Assembly (NCBI GenBank): GCA_002292285.1
Contig: DBBP01000026.1
Location: 32,373-96,372, forward strand
Source of the DNA: Proteobacteria bacterium UBA981
GTDB lineage: Bacteria; Pseudomonadota; Gammaproteobacteria; Ga0077536
Length of the DNA stretch: 64,000 nt
Direction of reading: 5' to 3'
The notes beneath the pieces were generated by a model that made no database searches, was not told the origin of the DNA, and worked only from the letters and a program-made list of their open reading frames with translations. Of the stretch, positions 26,907-36,171 are shown in pieces. Position numbers and translations under genes: made by a program. The stretch's first letter is position 1. The number at the start of each line of letters is the position of its first letter.

Positions 26907-27962
26907 ATGTTTTTTGATTTCTCAAATTTGCGCGCTTTCGGCTTTGGTGTCGGGGTGTTGCTATTTATCGGCATATTCATCGAGCTGAGGCGGCATCGAA
27001 CCCGGCGGGTAAGTCCAGCCCCGGTTATTGTTTTCTCGCTCGTTCTAATGGCCGTTGCCCTTAATCCAGGGTTTGTCGATGCCCCCGCCAGATTTTTGGG
27101 ATTTGAGGGAATTCCGCGCGGACGGCTACTCGCTTTGTTGCTGGTATCGGCGTTGCTCGTGTGGCCGGTGGCGATGCGTAACCGGAGTAAGATCAGCCAA
27201 CTCCACACAGACCTGCTGGCGACTATCCGGCAGTTCGCCCTCCTCAATTTTCGCTCTACCTATGGTCAGTCGATCGATGCCGGCGCGATTTGGGTCGTCA
27301 TACCTGTATTTAACGAAGTACAAAATATTCCTTCTGTGGTGCGGGAATTACCGGCGGTCGTAGGCGATGCGCCGGTGATTGTGCTCATCGTCGATGACGG
27401 CAGCTCAGATCAGTCGAGCGCCGTCGCTACGCAGGAGGGTGCCCGGGTCGCGCGATTACCACTGAATTGCGGCGGCGGTGTTGCGCTGCATGTTGGCTTT
27501 GAACTGGCCGTAAGTTTCGACGCCAGGCTTGTCGTTACCATGGACGGAGACGGCCAGCATGATCCGCATCAGGTTAAGGACCTCGTCGAACCGATATTAT
27601 CCGGCGAGGCAGACTTCGTTATCGGCTCGCGCATACTCGGAGTGAACAATTCGCCCAATCGAACGAGAGCGGTGGGCATCCGCGTGTTTAGCCGGCTGAT
27701 AAACCTCTTGACCGGCACGAGAATTACCGATTGTTCAAGCGGATTTCGCGCGATTTCTCTTGATGTTTTGACGGCAGTCAAGCTGATCGAGCCGCAGTAC
27801 CACACGCCAGAACTCATAATCGCCACGGTTAAGCGCAACATGAATCTGGTCAAAGTGCCGATTCAAATTCGCCCGCGATTGTCCGGCGAAAGCAAGAAAG
27901 GCGCGAATCTCAAATATGGTTTCATGTTCGCACGCTCAATCGTCCGTGCCTGGCTTCGCTGA
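26907..27962 (+). CDS. DUF2304 membrane domain fused to a GT2 polyprenyl-phosphate glycosyltransferase
   Basis: The first 110 residues hold three hydrophobic segments separated by a short Arg-rich loop and NPGFVDAPARFLGFEGIPRG, the pattern of DUF2304, usually a small stand-alone partner of glycosyltransferases. A GT2 domain follows: WVVIPVFNEVQNIPSVV, VLIVDDGSSDQSSAVA, VVTMDGDGQHDPHQVKDL (the DxD metal site) and DCSSGFRAISLDVL. The closest type is dolichol/undecaprenyl-phosphate mannosyl- or glucosyltransferase, which makes lipid-phosphate sugars used by GT-C enzymes such as the two at 21465-25502. A GTG at 26862 would add 15 residues; ATG 26907 leads straight into the first membrane segment. 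Neither has a good Shine-Dalgarno. Confidence 0.83.
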   Translation: MFFDFSNLRAFGFGVGVLLFIGIFIELRRHRTRRVSPAPVIVFSLVLMAVALNPGFVDAPARFLGFEGIPRGRLLALLLVSALLVWPVAMRNRSKISQLHTDLLATIRQFALLNFRSTYGQSIDAGAIWVVIPVFNEVQNIPSVVRELPAVVGDAPVIVLIVDDGSSDQSSAVATQEGARVARLPLNCGGGVALHVGFELAVSFDARLVVTMDGDGQHDPHQVKDLVEPILSGEADFVIGSRILGVNNSPNRTRAVGIRVFSRLINLLTGTRITDCSSGFRAISLDVLTAVKLIEPQYHTPELIIATVKRNMNLVKVPIQIRPRLSGESKKGANLKYGFMFARSIVRAWLR

Positions 27963-28441
27963 CCGGTGAGCTGCCGGCTTGTTCATTGGGATGCGTGGCA
28001 GCGTCGGAGCATCAGCGCGCGGATCGTACCCGATGGAGCCTTCTCAGCGACCGCGTACCGATCACCCCCTTGAACATTGAAATCGGCAGTCACTGACGAG
28101 AAAACTGAGCGGGTATTGGTGTCTTTGGCCGCCCCCCACATGGTATTATCCCAGTCGCGCGACGAATCCTTACCCTCTGGACGCGGCCGTATTAGCGCAT
28201 CAGCCAAATTCTTTGTCGGGCGGTGCCCGGTTAGGGCGTTCACCGTCGTGATACGTGCGTTATTCGTAGTACCGGGGCGCCCGATTCTTGCGCGTTACAA
28301 CCACCGCTAAGCGTCTTAATGCCGCGCAGCAAGCGTGCGGCGTTCAACCTGATCGAAATCGACTGCCGCAGATGCAACATCGAAAGCTCAATTCAACCGC
28401 CAGCAGCCGGGGTCACATACCAAACCATGAGTGGAGAACCA
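27963..28441. other. Intergenic region before the main operon
   Basis: 479 bases that should contain the promoter of the operon starting at 28442. A minus-strand open frame at 27983-28243 (86 residues, GTG start, no Shine-Dalgarno) contains a moderately natural stretch (SVTADFNVQGGDRYAVAE), but I recognise no family and cannot support it as a gene. No terminator with a T-run seen. Confidence 0.35.
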
Positions 28442-29512
28442 ATGCTCAGTAATTATTTTGCTGGTGCAAGAATCGCCGTGACTGGCGCTGCGGGGACCGT
28501 CGGGTCTGAACTGGTCCGCCAGTTGCTTGACCTACCCGTTGCTGAAGTGCGTGCTTTGGATAATAACGAAAATGGATTGTTCTTTTTAGAGCAAAACTAT
28601 CGTAGCGAACCCAGATTGCATGCTTTCCTGTGCGATGTCCGAGAGCGCGACAAGCTCGATCGGATGCTGCCGGGTATGGACTATCTTTTTCATGTCGCCG
28701 CACTCAAACACGTGCCTTTGTGCGAGCGCAGTCCAACCGAAGCCGTGCGTACAAATATCCTGGGTGTCGAGAACGTCATCCGCGCGTCAATTAACGCCGG
28801 GGTTCGCAAGGTGTTGTTTACAAGCTCGGACAAAGCGGTCAATCCGACCAATGTGATGGGCACATCGAAATTAATGGGGGAACGGCTCATTACAGCGGCC
28901 AACGCCTTGACCCAGACTGAGCACGGACCAATTTTCTCAGCGACTCGTTTTGGCAATGTTGCCGGTTCAGCCGGTTCAGTGGTCCCGTTGTTCTGCCATC
29001 AAATTGCCACCAACAAGAACGTCACGCTGACGCATCGCGAGATGACGCGCTTTCTGATGACGCTCCACGAGGCAGTGCGCCTGGTGTTGCTGTCGATGAC
29101 GCTCGCCAAAGGCGGTGAGGTATTTGTGACCAAAATGCCTGTCGCCCGCATCGAAGATATCGCGCAGGTGTTAGTCGATACCGTGGGCCCTGCCTGCGGG
29201 CGCGAACCGGATTCGATCACGATCGAGGAGGTTGGGCCGCGTCCCGGTGAAAAGATGTACGAAGAGCTGGTGAGTGACGAGGAAGTCCGGCGTACTTTCG
29301 AAATTGGCGATCTCTTTACGGTCTTGCCGGCATTCCACAACATCTATAACAACATCAGTTTCGAATATCCCGGGTATGAGAAAAAGCCGATCGACCGGGT
29401 TTATAACTCCGAGGCTGAAACAGCCATGAGCGTTGACGATTTGCGTGAATTTATGACCCTGCCTGGCGTGTTACCCGACGATGTCCGGGCGAAGCTGCGC
29501 CTGATTGATTAG
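28442..29512 (+). CDS. CapD/WbpM-type nucleotide-sugar dehydratase or epimerase (soluble)
   Basis: Extended SDR enzyme of 356 residues acting on a UDP-sugar. The Rossmann motif is RIAVTGAAGTVGSELVRQLL (about 9-28). The catalytic region reads LFTSSDKAVNPTNVMGTSKL, with the Met-x-x-x-Lys that replaces Tyr-x-x-x-Lys in the CapD/WbpM/PseB branch, followed by FSATRFGNVAGSAGSVVPLF. The C-terminus has VGPRPGEKMYEELVSDEE, also typical. It lacks the N-terminal membrane domain of the WbpM-like protein at 37231-39114, so the operon has a short and a long member of one family. The open frame begins at 28319, but ATG 28442 has GGAG five bases upstream and starts at the fold. First gene of the operon, 12 bases before the next. 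Confidence 0.85.
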   Translation: MLSNYFAGARIAVTGAAGTVGSELVRQLLDLPVAEVRALDNNENGLFFLEQNYRSEPRLHAFLCDVRERDKLDRMLPGMDYLFHVAALKHVPLCERSPTEAVRTNILGVENVIRASINAGVRKVLFTSSDKAVNPTNVMGTSKLMGERLITAANALTQTEHGPIFSATRFGNVAGSAGSVVPLFCHQIATNKNVTLTHREMTRFLMTLHEAVRLVLLSMTLAKGGEVFVTKMPVARIEDIAQVLVDTVGPACGREPDSITIEEVGPRPGEKMYEELVSDEEVRRTFEIGDLFTVLPAFHNIYNNISFEYPGYEKKPIDRVYNSEAETAMSVDDLREFMTLPGVLPDDVRAKLRLID

Positions 29513-29524
29513 GAACCACAAGGG

Positions 29525-30673
29525 ATGAAAATACTGATACTGGGCGGTGACGGCTATCTCGGTTGGCCGACCGCAATGCACTTGAGCGCCCACGGGCACG
29601 ACGTCGCTGTTGTCGACAATTATCTGCGGCGCCGAATGAGTCTTGAGCAGGACGTTGGGCCGCTTTTCCCGGTTCCCAATCTGCATGAGCGTGCCAAGCT
29701 GTGGCGAGAAAAAAGTGGCAACGATGTTCGCGTGTTTGTGGGTGACATGAACGACTGGGATTTCGTTGCGTCGACGTTCACCGAATTCACGCCGGAAGTG
29801 ATCGTGCATTACGCAGAGCAACCCTCGGCACCGTATTCGATGCTCAATCGCGAGACAGCTACCTTAACCCTGCATAACAATCTCGGCGTGACCGCAAATA
29901 CAATCTTTGCCGTTCGGGAGTTTGCGCCAGACGCCCACATCGTCAAGCTCGGCACGATGGGTGAATACGGCACGCCGAACATCGATATCGAGGAGGGCTG
30001 GATCGATCTTGAGCACAAAGGCCGTAAAGACCGTTTCCTGTTCCCGCGCCAGGCCGGCAGCCTGTACCACACCACCAAAATCCAGGATACCGACTTGCTG
30101 TGGTTCTATGTGCGCGTCTGGGGACTGCGCGTGACTGACCTCATGCAAGGACCAGTTTACGGGCTTAGAACTTACGAAAACGACGGCGAGGAAGCGTTGC
30201 TGCCGTTTTTTAACTACGACGAAATTTTCGGCACCGTTGTTAATCGCTTCATTGTACAAGCGGTCGCCGGTTATCCGCTGACGGTTTACGGCAAGGGCGG
30301 ACAGACGCGCGGTTATCTGAACATCAAGGACACGCTCAATTGTATTCGCCTGTCGATTGAGAACCCGGCCGATCGCGGTGAGCTGCGCGTGTTTAACCAA
30401 TTCACCGAAACGTTTTCAGTGAATGAGTTAGCCGAGCGTGTGCAACAGTGTGGCTCGCGCAACGGCATCGAGGTCAAAATAGAAGCGCTCGAGAATCCGC
30501 GTAAGGAGCTTGAAGAGCACTATTACAACCCGGCCCACACAGGCCTGCTTGAGCTGGGTCTTGAACCCCATTTCCTCACTGATGACGTGCTGGACGATAT
30601 GCTGCAAACGGTGCTTCGATATAAAGGCGCCATTCGGAACGATGTTATTTTTCGTGGCGTCAAGTGGAACTGA
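29525..30673 (+). CDS. sqdB: UDP-sulfoquinovose synthase-like enzyme (SqdB/SQD1 family)
   Basis: SDR enzyme that in this family joins sulfite to UDP-glucose to give UDP-sulfoquinovose. The match covers the full 382 residues: ILILGGDGYLGWPTAMHLSA with VDNYLRRRM, HYAEQPSAPYSM, VKLGTMGEYGTPNIDIEEGW with the catalytic Thr, LYHTTKIQD with the Tyr-x-x-x-Lys pair, TDLMQGPVYGLRT, PLTVYGKGGQTRGYLNIKDT, VFNQFTETFSVNELAE, and EEHYYNPAHTGLLELGLEPH. In plants and phototrophs the product goes into sulfolipid. Here it lies between a CapD-like gene and a GT4 inside a polysaccharide operon, so I infer a sulfoquinovose-containing or related sugar in the glycan. AGGA lies about ten bases before the ATG. Confidence 0.88.
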   Translation: MKILILGGDGYLGWPTAMHLSAHGHDVAVVDNYLRRRMSLEQDVGPLFPVPNLHERAKLWREKSGNDVRVFVGDMNDWDFVASTFTEFTPEVIVHYAEQPSAPYSMLNRETATLTLHNNLGVTANTIFAVREFAPDAHIVKLGTMGEYGTPNIDIEEGWIDLEHKGRKDRFLFPRQAGSLYHTTKIQDTDLLWFYVRVWGLRVTDLMQGPVYGLRTYENDGEEALLPFFNYDEIFGTVVNRFIVQAVAGYPLTVYGKGGQTRGYLNIKDTLNCIRLSIENPADRGELRVFNQFTETFSVNELAERVQQCGSRNGIEVKIEALENPRKELEEHYYNPAHTGLLELGLEPHFLTDDVLDDMLQTVLRYKGAIRNDVIFRGVKWN

Positions 30674-30756
30674 GCGCAGGCGCGATTCGACACCGGCGTG
30701 CTCGTCTTGCTCAGGCCGAGGAATGAAATCCAGCGGACACGGGTAATGGACGCGGC

Positions 30757-31893
30757 ATGATCCGCGTCGCGCACATTATTACCGGGCTGGATGGCGGCGG
30801 CGCGGAGTTTATGCTGGCGCGTTTAGTGTCGGCGATGCCGGCTACTGAATTCGAACACCATGTCATTTCATTGACTGGCGACGGCATCGTCGGGGCACTG
30901 CTGCGACAACATGGCGTTCCGGTACACCTGCTCGAAATCCGAAAGAATATTGCTGCGCTTGGTTCGAACGCTCGTCTGCGCACCTGTCTACGCGATATCT
31001 CACCGTCGATTGTACAAACCTGGTTGTGCCACGCGGATCTAATGGGCGGACTGGCGGCGCGCTTCAGCGCGCGCCTACCGGTAGTCTGGGGTGTCCATCA
31101 GTCTGATAACGGTGCGCAGTCATCCTGGTCGACCCGACTCGTACTCGCAGCCTGTGCGCGTTTGTCATCACATATTCCTCAGCGCGTTATCTTCTGTTCG
31201 GAGAGTGCCCGGCAGTCGCGGGTTGTGGCTGGCTTTCCACCAGAGCGCTGCGAAGTCATCGCGAACGGCGTCGAAGCGACGGAATTTACCCGCAACGAAC
31301 AAGAGGGTAGGGCCATTCGGGACCAATTAGGTATTCCCCGCGACGCGCTGGTAATCGCCTATCCGGCCAGATGGCATGTCGATAAAGACCCGCGAAATTT
31401 CTTTTCAGCAGCGGCGCTGATTCTCGCCGAACGGCCCGATGTTCAATTTTTGCTCTTTGGCACTGGGCTTGATGCCAGCAACATCGCTTTGATGGATGCG
31501 TTGCGCGAGGTTGAGAATCAAGAAGCCTTTCATTTGCTGGGCTTCAGAACGGATGTCGTGGCGCTCATGTCGGCATCCGACATGGGCTTGTTGTCATCAC
31601 GAACCGAGGCGCTGCCGAACGTCATCATGGAAGGTATGTCGTGCGGCCTGCCGTTCGTCGCCACCGACGTGGGGGATGTTGCGACACTGATCGGCGACGC
31701 CGGAACGGTCGTGCCAGCTCGCGATCCGCAGTCGCTCGCCACAGCTGTGCTCGCAATAGCGACAAGTGACGCACGCCAACTCGGACAACTTTCCGCTCAG
31801 GCGCGCAGGCGCATCGGGGAACATTATTCGCTGGCCCGAAGTGCCGACCGTTATGCCCACGTGTACCGTGAAGTACTCGGCGAAGTCGCGTGA
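30757..31893 (+). CDS. GT4 glycosyltransferase
   Basis: 378-residue GT-B enzyme with a textbook GT4 layout: VAHIITGLDGGGAEFMLARL at the start, IVQTWLCHADLMGGLAARFS, RCEVIANGVEATEF near 168, YPARWHVDKDPRNFFSAAAL opening the donor domain, and LLSSRTEALPNVIMEGMSCG near 275, which carries the ExxxxxxxE retaining motif, followed by LPFVATDVGDVATLIGD. It follows the UDP-sulfoquinovose synthase-like gene by 83 bases and is the best local candidate for using that enzyme's product; this is context only. GGA lies about eight bases before the ATG. Confidence 0.87.
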   Translation: MIRVAHIITGLDGGGAEFMLARLVSAMPATEFEHHVISLTGDGIVGALLRQHGVPVHLLEIRKNIAALGSNARLRTCLRDISPSIVQTWLCHADLMGGLAARFSARLPVVWGVHQSDNGAQSSWSTRLVLAACARLSSHIPQRVIFCSESARQSRVVAGFPPERCEVIANGVEATEFTRNEQEGRAIRDQLGIPRDALVIAYPARWHVDKDPRNFFSAAALILAERPDVQFLLFGTGLDASNIALMDALREVENQEAFHLLGFRTDVVALMSASDMGLLSSRTEALPNVIMEGMSCGLPFVATDVGDVATLIGDAGTVVPARDPQSLATAVLAIATSDARQLGQLSAQARRRIGEHYSLARSADRYAHVYREVLGEVA

Positions 31894-31953
31894 GCATGAT
31901 GATTTTGGTGCTGTTCGCAGCGCTCGAACGCCGCAACCCACGGGCCTGATCTG

Positions 31954-33930
31954 ATGTGTGGCATTACCGGTATATTCGACGTTCGCGGTTTAGACGCGAC
32001 AACCGCCCTGGATCTCGTCCAGCGCATGGGCAAGCGCATTCGACATCGCGGGCCCGATGACAGTGGCGAATGGTGTGATGCGACGGCAGGCATCGTGCTT
32101 GGTCAACGGCGGCTGTCCATTAACGATTTGTCTCCGGCCGGTCATCAGCCAATGATTTCCGCTAACGGTCGTTTTGTGATCGTACTGAACGGTGAAATCT
32201 ATAACTTCATGGACCTGCGCGACGCGCTGGAGTTGGCCGGTTATCCTTTCCGAGGACACTCTGACACCGAGGTCGCTCTGGCTGCTATTCAGCACTACGG
32301 ATTCGAAGCAGCACTAAAAATGTTCGTCGGCATGTTTGCTATCGGCTTGTGGGATCGCGAATCGCGCGCGCTTTATCTGGCTCGCGATCGCGTTGGCGAA
32401 AAACCCCTTTATTATTCTCGCGTCGGAAACGCATTCGCGTTTGCCTCCGATCTGGACGCCCTACGAGAACTACCTGGCTGGTCGCCTGAGATTGATCGGA
32501 ACGCGCTCGGTTTGTTGATGCAACACTTCTACGTGCCGGCCCCACGCACTATTTATCGCGATGTCCACAAACTTATGCCGGGTAACTTGCTGACGCTAAG
32601 AGCAGACAACTACTCGCTAGAACCCGAACTGCGCAGTTATTGGTCGGCGGCCGATATTAGCGCCGGGCGAGTGCAATCTTCCGGTGCCCCCGACACGAAC
32701 GCTGCAGTCGACGAGCTCGATACACTGCTACGCAAGACGATTCGGGACAAGATGATTTCGGACGTTCCACTTGGCGCTTTCCTGTCTGGCGGGATCGACT
32801 CCTCTACAGTCGTCGCGCTGATGCAGGCTGAAAGCATGAACAAGGTAAAGACGTTCAGTATCGGCTTCGGTGAAGCGGAATTTAATGAGGCGCACGAGGC
32901 TAAGCGGGTTGCCGAGCACTTGGGTACTGAGCACACAGAGTTATACGTCTCTGCCGCACAAGCACAGTCTGTAATCCCCAAGCTGCCCGCCATGTATAGC
33001 GAACCCTTTGCGGACTCATCGCAAATCCCGACTTATCTCGTTTCAGAGCTGGCCCGTCAGCAAGTGACAGTCGCACTTTCTGGCGACGGCGGTGATGAGC
33101 TGTTCGGCGGTTATTCTCGATATCTGCACGCGGAGTCTTCGTGGCAACGGATAAATCGGCTCCCCCGCGCGCTGCGTATCGCGCTGGGTGGTACCTTAGC
33201 TATGATTCCCCCGGCGCGAATTGATGCCATCATGCGACCGCTAAAACCTATGCTGCCAGAACGCTGGCGCTACCAGCAGTTCGGCAACAAAATCCACAAG
33301 CTCGCAATACTCAGCGAATGTGATAATCCGATGTCAGTCTATCGGGCACTCATTAGCGCGTGGATGCGGCCATCGCAGGTTGTGATTGGCGGCGGCGACA
33401 TCGATCTGATCGACACCATGCCCGCATCAATCAACGAGGTCTCGAGTTTTTCGGAACGCATGATGCTGATGGATTTGCTGACCTATCTGCCGGACGACAT
33501 TCTCACTAAGGTTGATCGAGCCAGCATGTCCGAAAGTCTCGAGGTGAGGGTTCCGTTTCTTGACCATCGAGTCATCGAGCATGCGCTACGCTTACCGATT
33601 AGTTTGAAGGTCCGAGATGGCGAGGGAAAGTGGTTGTTGAAGCAGGTGCTCTATCGGTATGCGCCGAAAAGTTTGCTCGACCGACCCAAAATGGGCTTTG
33701 GTGTGCCGGTGGGGCAATGGTTGCGCGGGCCATTGCGGAGCTGGGCGGAGGACCTTCTGGACGGAACCCGATTGCAGCAGGATGGTTTTTTCCACGCGAC
33801 AGTCGTGCGTGAAAAATGGTCAGAGCACCAGCGGGGCAAAGCGGACTGGTCCGCGCTGTTGTGGCCAATACTTATGTATCAAGCGTGGTTCGACCATTAT
33901 GAGCGACATCCCGGGAGCCGTAGTGACTAG
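31954..33930 (+). CDS. asnB: Asparagine-synthase-type glutamine amidotransferase
   Basis: Class II glutamine amidotransferase fused to an ATP-pyrophosphatase. MCGITGIFDVRG gives the Cys2 nucleophile after Met removal; RHRGPDDSGEW, LGQRRLSINDLSPAGHQPM and LNGEIYNFMDLR complete the glutaminase site. The synthetase domain has VPLGAFLSGGIDSSTVVAL near 277 (PP-loop) and ALSGDGGDELFGGYSRY. Length (658) is normal. In a polysaccharide operon such proteins are thought to amidate an acid group on a sugar rather than make free asparagine; the Pseudomonas aeruginosa O6 locus has a similar gene (wbpS) at the matching place before the wbpV-wbpL-wbpM block. True asparagine synthase remains possible. Confidence 0.9.
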   Translation: MCGITGIFDVRGLDATTALDLVQRMGKRIRHRGPDDSGEWCDATAGIVLGQRRLSINDLSPAGHQPMISANGRFVIVLNGEIYNFMDLRDALELAGYPFRGHSDTEVALAAIQHYGFEAALKMFVGMFAIGLWDRESRALYLARDRVGEKPLYYSRVGNAFAFASDLDALRELPGWSPEIDRNALGLLMQHFYVPAPRTIYRDVHKLMPGNLLTLRADNYSLEPELRSYWSAADISAGRVQSSGAPDTNAAVDELDTLLRKTIRDKMISDVPLGAFLSGGIDSSTVVALMQAESMNKVKTFSIGFGEAEFNEAHEAKRVAEHLGTEHTELYVSAAQAQSVIPKLPAMYSEPFADSSQIPTYLVSELARQQVTVALSGDGGDELFGGYSRYLHAESSWQRINRLPRALRIALGGTLAMIPPARIDAIMRPLKPMLPERWRYQQFGNKIHKLAILSECDNPMSVYRALISAWMRPSQVVIGGGDIDLIDTMPASINEVSSFSERMMLMDLLTYLPDDILTKVDRASMSESLEVRVPFLDHRVIEHALRLPISLKVRDGEGKWLLKQVLYRYAPKSLLDRPKMGFGVPVGQWLRGPLRSWAEDLLDGTRLQQDGFFHATVVREKWSEHQRGKADWSALLWPILMYQAWFDHYERHPGSRSD

Positions 33931-34012
33931 TCTCCAGGGTGTTGGGCGATGCCGGTGTGCTACGCCAGAGCCTGGCCAAATGCTCGGGCCAACTGCGCGC
34001 TTTTGCGCTTGA

Positions 34013-35203
34013 ATGGCCACTGAGGCGAAAGCGTCGCGGCATGCCATGCCAACCGTGCTGATGGTCGTCACCGAGGATTGGTACTTCATCTCTCATCGCC
34101 TGGATCTCGCTTGTCATATTCGCGACGCCGGGTTCAGGGTTGTTGTCGCAACCCGTGTCGGTGCCCACGAACCAACCATCATTGCAGCGGGTTTGGAGTT
34201 TGTTCGGATCCCATTCGAGCGTTCGTTGCGCCATCCCGTCCGTGATCTGCAAGCGCTGGTGGCTCTGAACAGAGCGATTGCACAATTGGAGCCCGACATC
34301 GTCCATTTGGTTTCGTTGAAACCAATATTGTTGGGTGCGATCGCATTGGCACGAAGACGTCACCGGGCGCCCGCAGTGTGGGCGTTTACTGGCATGGGTT
34401 ATTTGTTTTCTTCAAACGGTTTCGTTGCGCGGGTGATGCGGCCACTCGTTTCGGGCGCACTGAAGCACCTCAATCAAGGGTCTCGCTGCGCGATGATGGT
34501 ACAGAACGATGCCGATGCCGCCTTACTTCATGAACTTGGTATCGCGTTACCTGCTCACACGACGATTGTTCCGGGCAGCGGGCTTGCCATGGATAAATTC
34601 TCACCAGCCTCGGGCGCGCCGGAAGGGCCGTCGATCGTACTCATGCCTGCCCGCTTACTGCGCGATAAAGGCATCTACGAATTCGCCGCCGCGGCGCGCC
34701 TTGTCCATCAACAGCATCCGCACGTTCGCTTTGTTCTGGCTGGGCGTTTCGACCGCGATAACCATGGCGCAGTGGCTAACCAGGATCTGCAAACCTGGAT
34801 TGACGAAGATTTACTCGAATGGTGGGGGCATCGCGAGGACATGCTGGAAGTCTATCGCCTGGCCTCGATTGTTTGTTTGCCGTCGTATCGCGAAGGCTTG
34901 CCCAGAGTCTTGCTAGAGGCCGGAGCGTGCGCGAAGCCGCTGGTTGCGACTGATGTACCCGGTTGTCGCGATGTTTGCGTCGATGGTAAAACGGGATTGA
35001 GGGTCCCTGTCTGTGACAGTGCTGCGCTTGCAACAGCCATCAGTACGCTGCTCAGCGATCCCGCATACGCACATGCGCTTGGGCTTGCCGCCCGAGAGTT
35101 GGTTCGGGAGCGATTTACGATTGAATCAATCGGTGAACAAACGATTGCGATGTATCGCGACTTGCTGGTGCGTGCTGCCCAGTCGGACGGGCTATCACGA
35201 TGA
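34013..35203 (+). CDS. GT4 glycosyltransferase (WbpT/PglA-like)
   Basis: 396-residue GT-B enzyme. VLMVVTEDWYFISHRLDLAC near 14 is a signature of the branch containing transferases that add the second sugar to polyprenyl-linked HexNAc. WAFTGMGYLFSSNGFVARVM follows, and the donor domain shows VLMPARLLRDKGIYEFAAAA and LPSYREGLPRVLLEAGACAK near 285, containing the retaining-GT4 glutamate pair. The first 11 residues before MPTVLMVV are extra, so ATG 34046 is another possible start. Its stop overlaps the next start by ATGA. In the O6-type arrangement this position is held by wbpT/wbpU. Specificity not assignable. Confidence 0.87.
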   Translation: MATEAKASRHAMPTVLMVVTEDWYFISHRLDLACHIRDAGFRVVVATRVGAHEPTIIAAGLEFVRIPFERSLRHPVRDLQALVALNRAIAQLEPDIVHLVSLKPILLGAIALARRRHRAPAVWAFTGMGYLFSSNGFVARVMRPLVSGALKHLNQGSRCAMMVQNDADAALLHELGIALPAHTTIVPGSGLAMDKFSPASGAPEGPSIVLMPARLLRDKGIYEFAAAARLVHQQHPHVRFVLAGRFDRDNHGAVANQDLQTWIDEDLLEWWGHREDMLEVYRLASIVCLPSYREGLPRVLLEAGACAKPLVATDVPGCRDVCVDGKTGLRVPVCDSAALATAISTLLSDPAYAHALGLAARELVRERFTIESIGEQTIAMYRDLLVRAAQSDGLSR

Positions 35204-36171
35204 CGTCTGCAAGAATAGTTGTGACCGGGGCCGACGGCTTTGTTGGGCAGAGGCTGTGTGCACGACTCGAGCGCGAGGGCTGGGATGTGCACAAGGTTGT
35301 CCGCCGAAGCTCGACCAACGCGCCATCATCCACCAGCAGCATAATTAGTGATTTGACGGAGTTTTCGGACTGGCCGACGCTGCTTGATGGTGCCCGCGCG
35401 GTCGTGCACCTCGCGGCCATGACTCACTCAGGTGGTTTGCGCGGCGGTGCTGCGCTCGAACGGTACCGCTCGTTGAATGTTGACGTCAGTGGAAACCTGG
35501 CGAGAGCGGCACAAGCGTGCGGCGTCTCGAAATTCGTGTATATGAGCTCCATTAAAGTGAACGGTGAATCTTCCCGCACCGCGGACGGCCGTATGCATGC
35601 GTTTAGTCCGAGCGACGTCCCGGCACCGATCGACAACTACGGTCGCACTAAATGGGAAGCGGAGAAAAAGCTTGATTCGATACTTGCGGGTTCGTCGACA
35701 CAATTAACAATTCTGCGACCGCCGCTGATTTTCGGTCCCGGGCAGAAAGCCAACATACAGCGCCTCATGCGCGCGGTCGCCCGCGAGGCGACGCTGCCGT
35801 TCGGCGGGCTTGAGAATCGCCGCAGCTATATCTACGTCGATAATCTTGCCGCTGCGGTCGCGTTGGCACTGCGGGGACACGACCTTACAGCGCGGACCTA
35901 CACGCTGGCTGACGTGACCCTGTCTACCCCTGAGCTGATCCTCGCCATGGCGAAAGCCCTGGGCGTGCCCGTCTCGATGGCCGGTTTGCCGCGTTTCGTT
36001 TACCGCGGGCTTGAGCTATTACCGGGGATTGGCCCGAAAATATCCCGTTTGACGGGTGATTTGGCGGTTGATTCGAGCGCTGCAATTGAGCTGCTGGGTT
36101 GGCGGTCTGAAGTAGAGTTCGAGGCTGCGCTAGCCGTGACCGCCGCGTGGCTCCGCCAGGAACCAGCATGA
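35200..36171 (+). CDS. NAD-dependent nucleotide-sugar epimerase (WbpV-like)
   Basis: Extended SDR of 323 residues, the type that converts UDP-Glc(NAc) to UDP-Gal(NAc). IVVTGADGFVGQRLCARL (6-23) is the Rossmann motif, KFVYMSSIKVNGES holds the catalytic Ser region, NYGRTKWEAEKKL has the Tyr-x-x-x-Lys pair and LTILRPPLIFGPGQKANIQR follows. SYIYVDNLAAAVALAL is also typical. The ATG overlaps the upstream stop (ATGA, 35200-35203) and its own stop overlaps the next start in the same way, so translation of three genes is likely coupled. The order GT, epimerase, WecA-type transferase, WbpM matches Pseudomonas O-antigen loci. Confidence 0.87.
   Translation: MTSARIVVTGADGFVGQRLCARLEREGWDVHKVVRRSSTNAPSSTSSIISDLTEFSDWPTLLDGARAVVHLAAMTHSGGLRGGAALERYRSLNVDVSGNLARAAQACGVSKFVYMSSIKVNGESSRTADGRMHAFSPSDVPAPIDNYGRTKWEAEKKLDSILAGSSTQLTILRPPLIFGPGQKANIQRLMRAVAREATLPFGGLENRRSYIYVDNLAAAVALALRGHDLTARTYTLADVTLSTPELILAMAKALGVPVSMAGLPRFVYRGLELLPGIGPKISRLTGDLAVDSSAAIELLGWRSEVEFEAALAVTAAWLRQEPA

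Noticed and set aside
27983..28243. 86-residue minus-strand frame before the main operon
   Set aside because: Some natural-looking stretches, but a GTG start without Shine-Dalgarno, no family and no partner gene. Left as unsupported rather than called.
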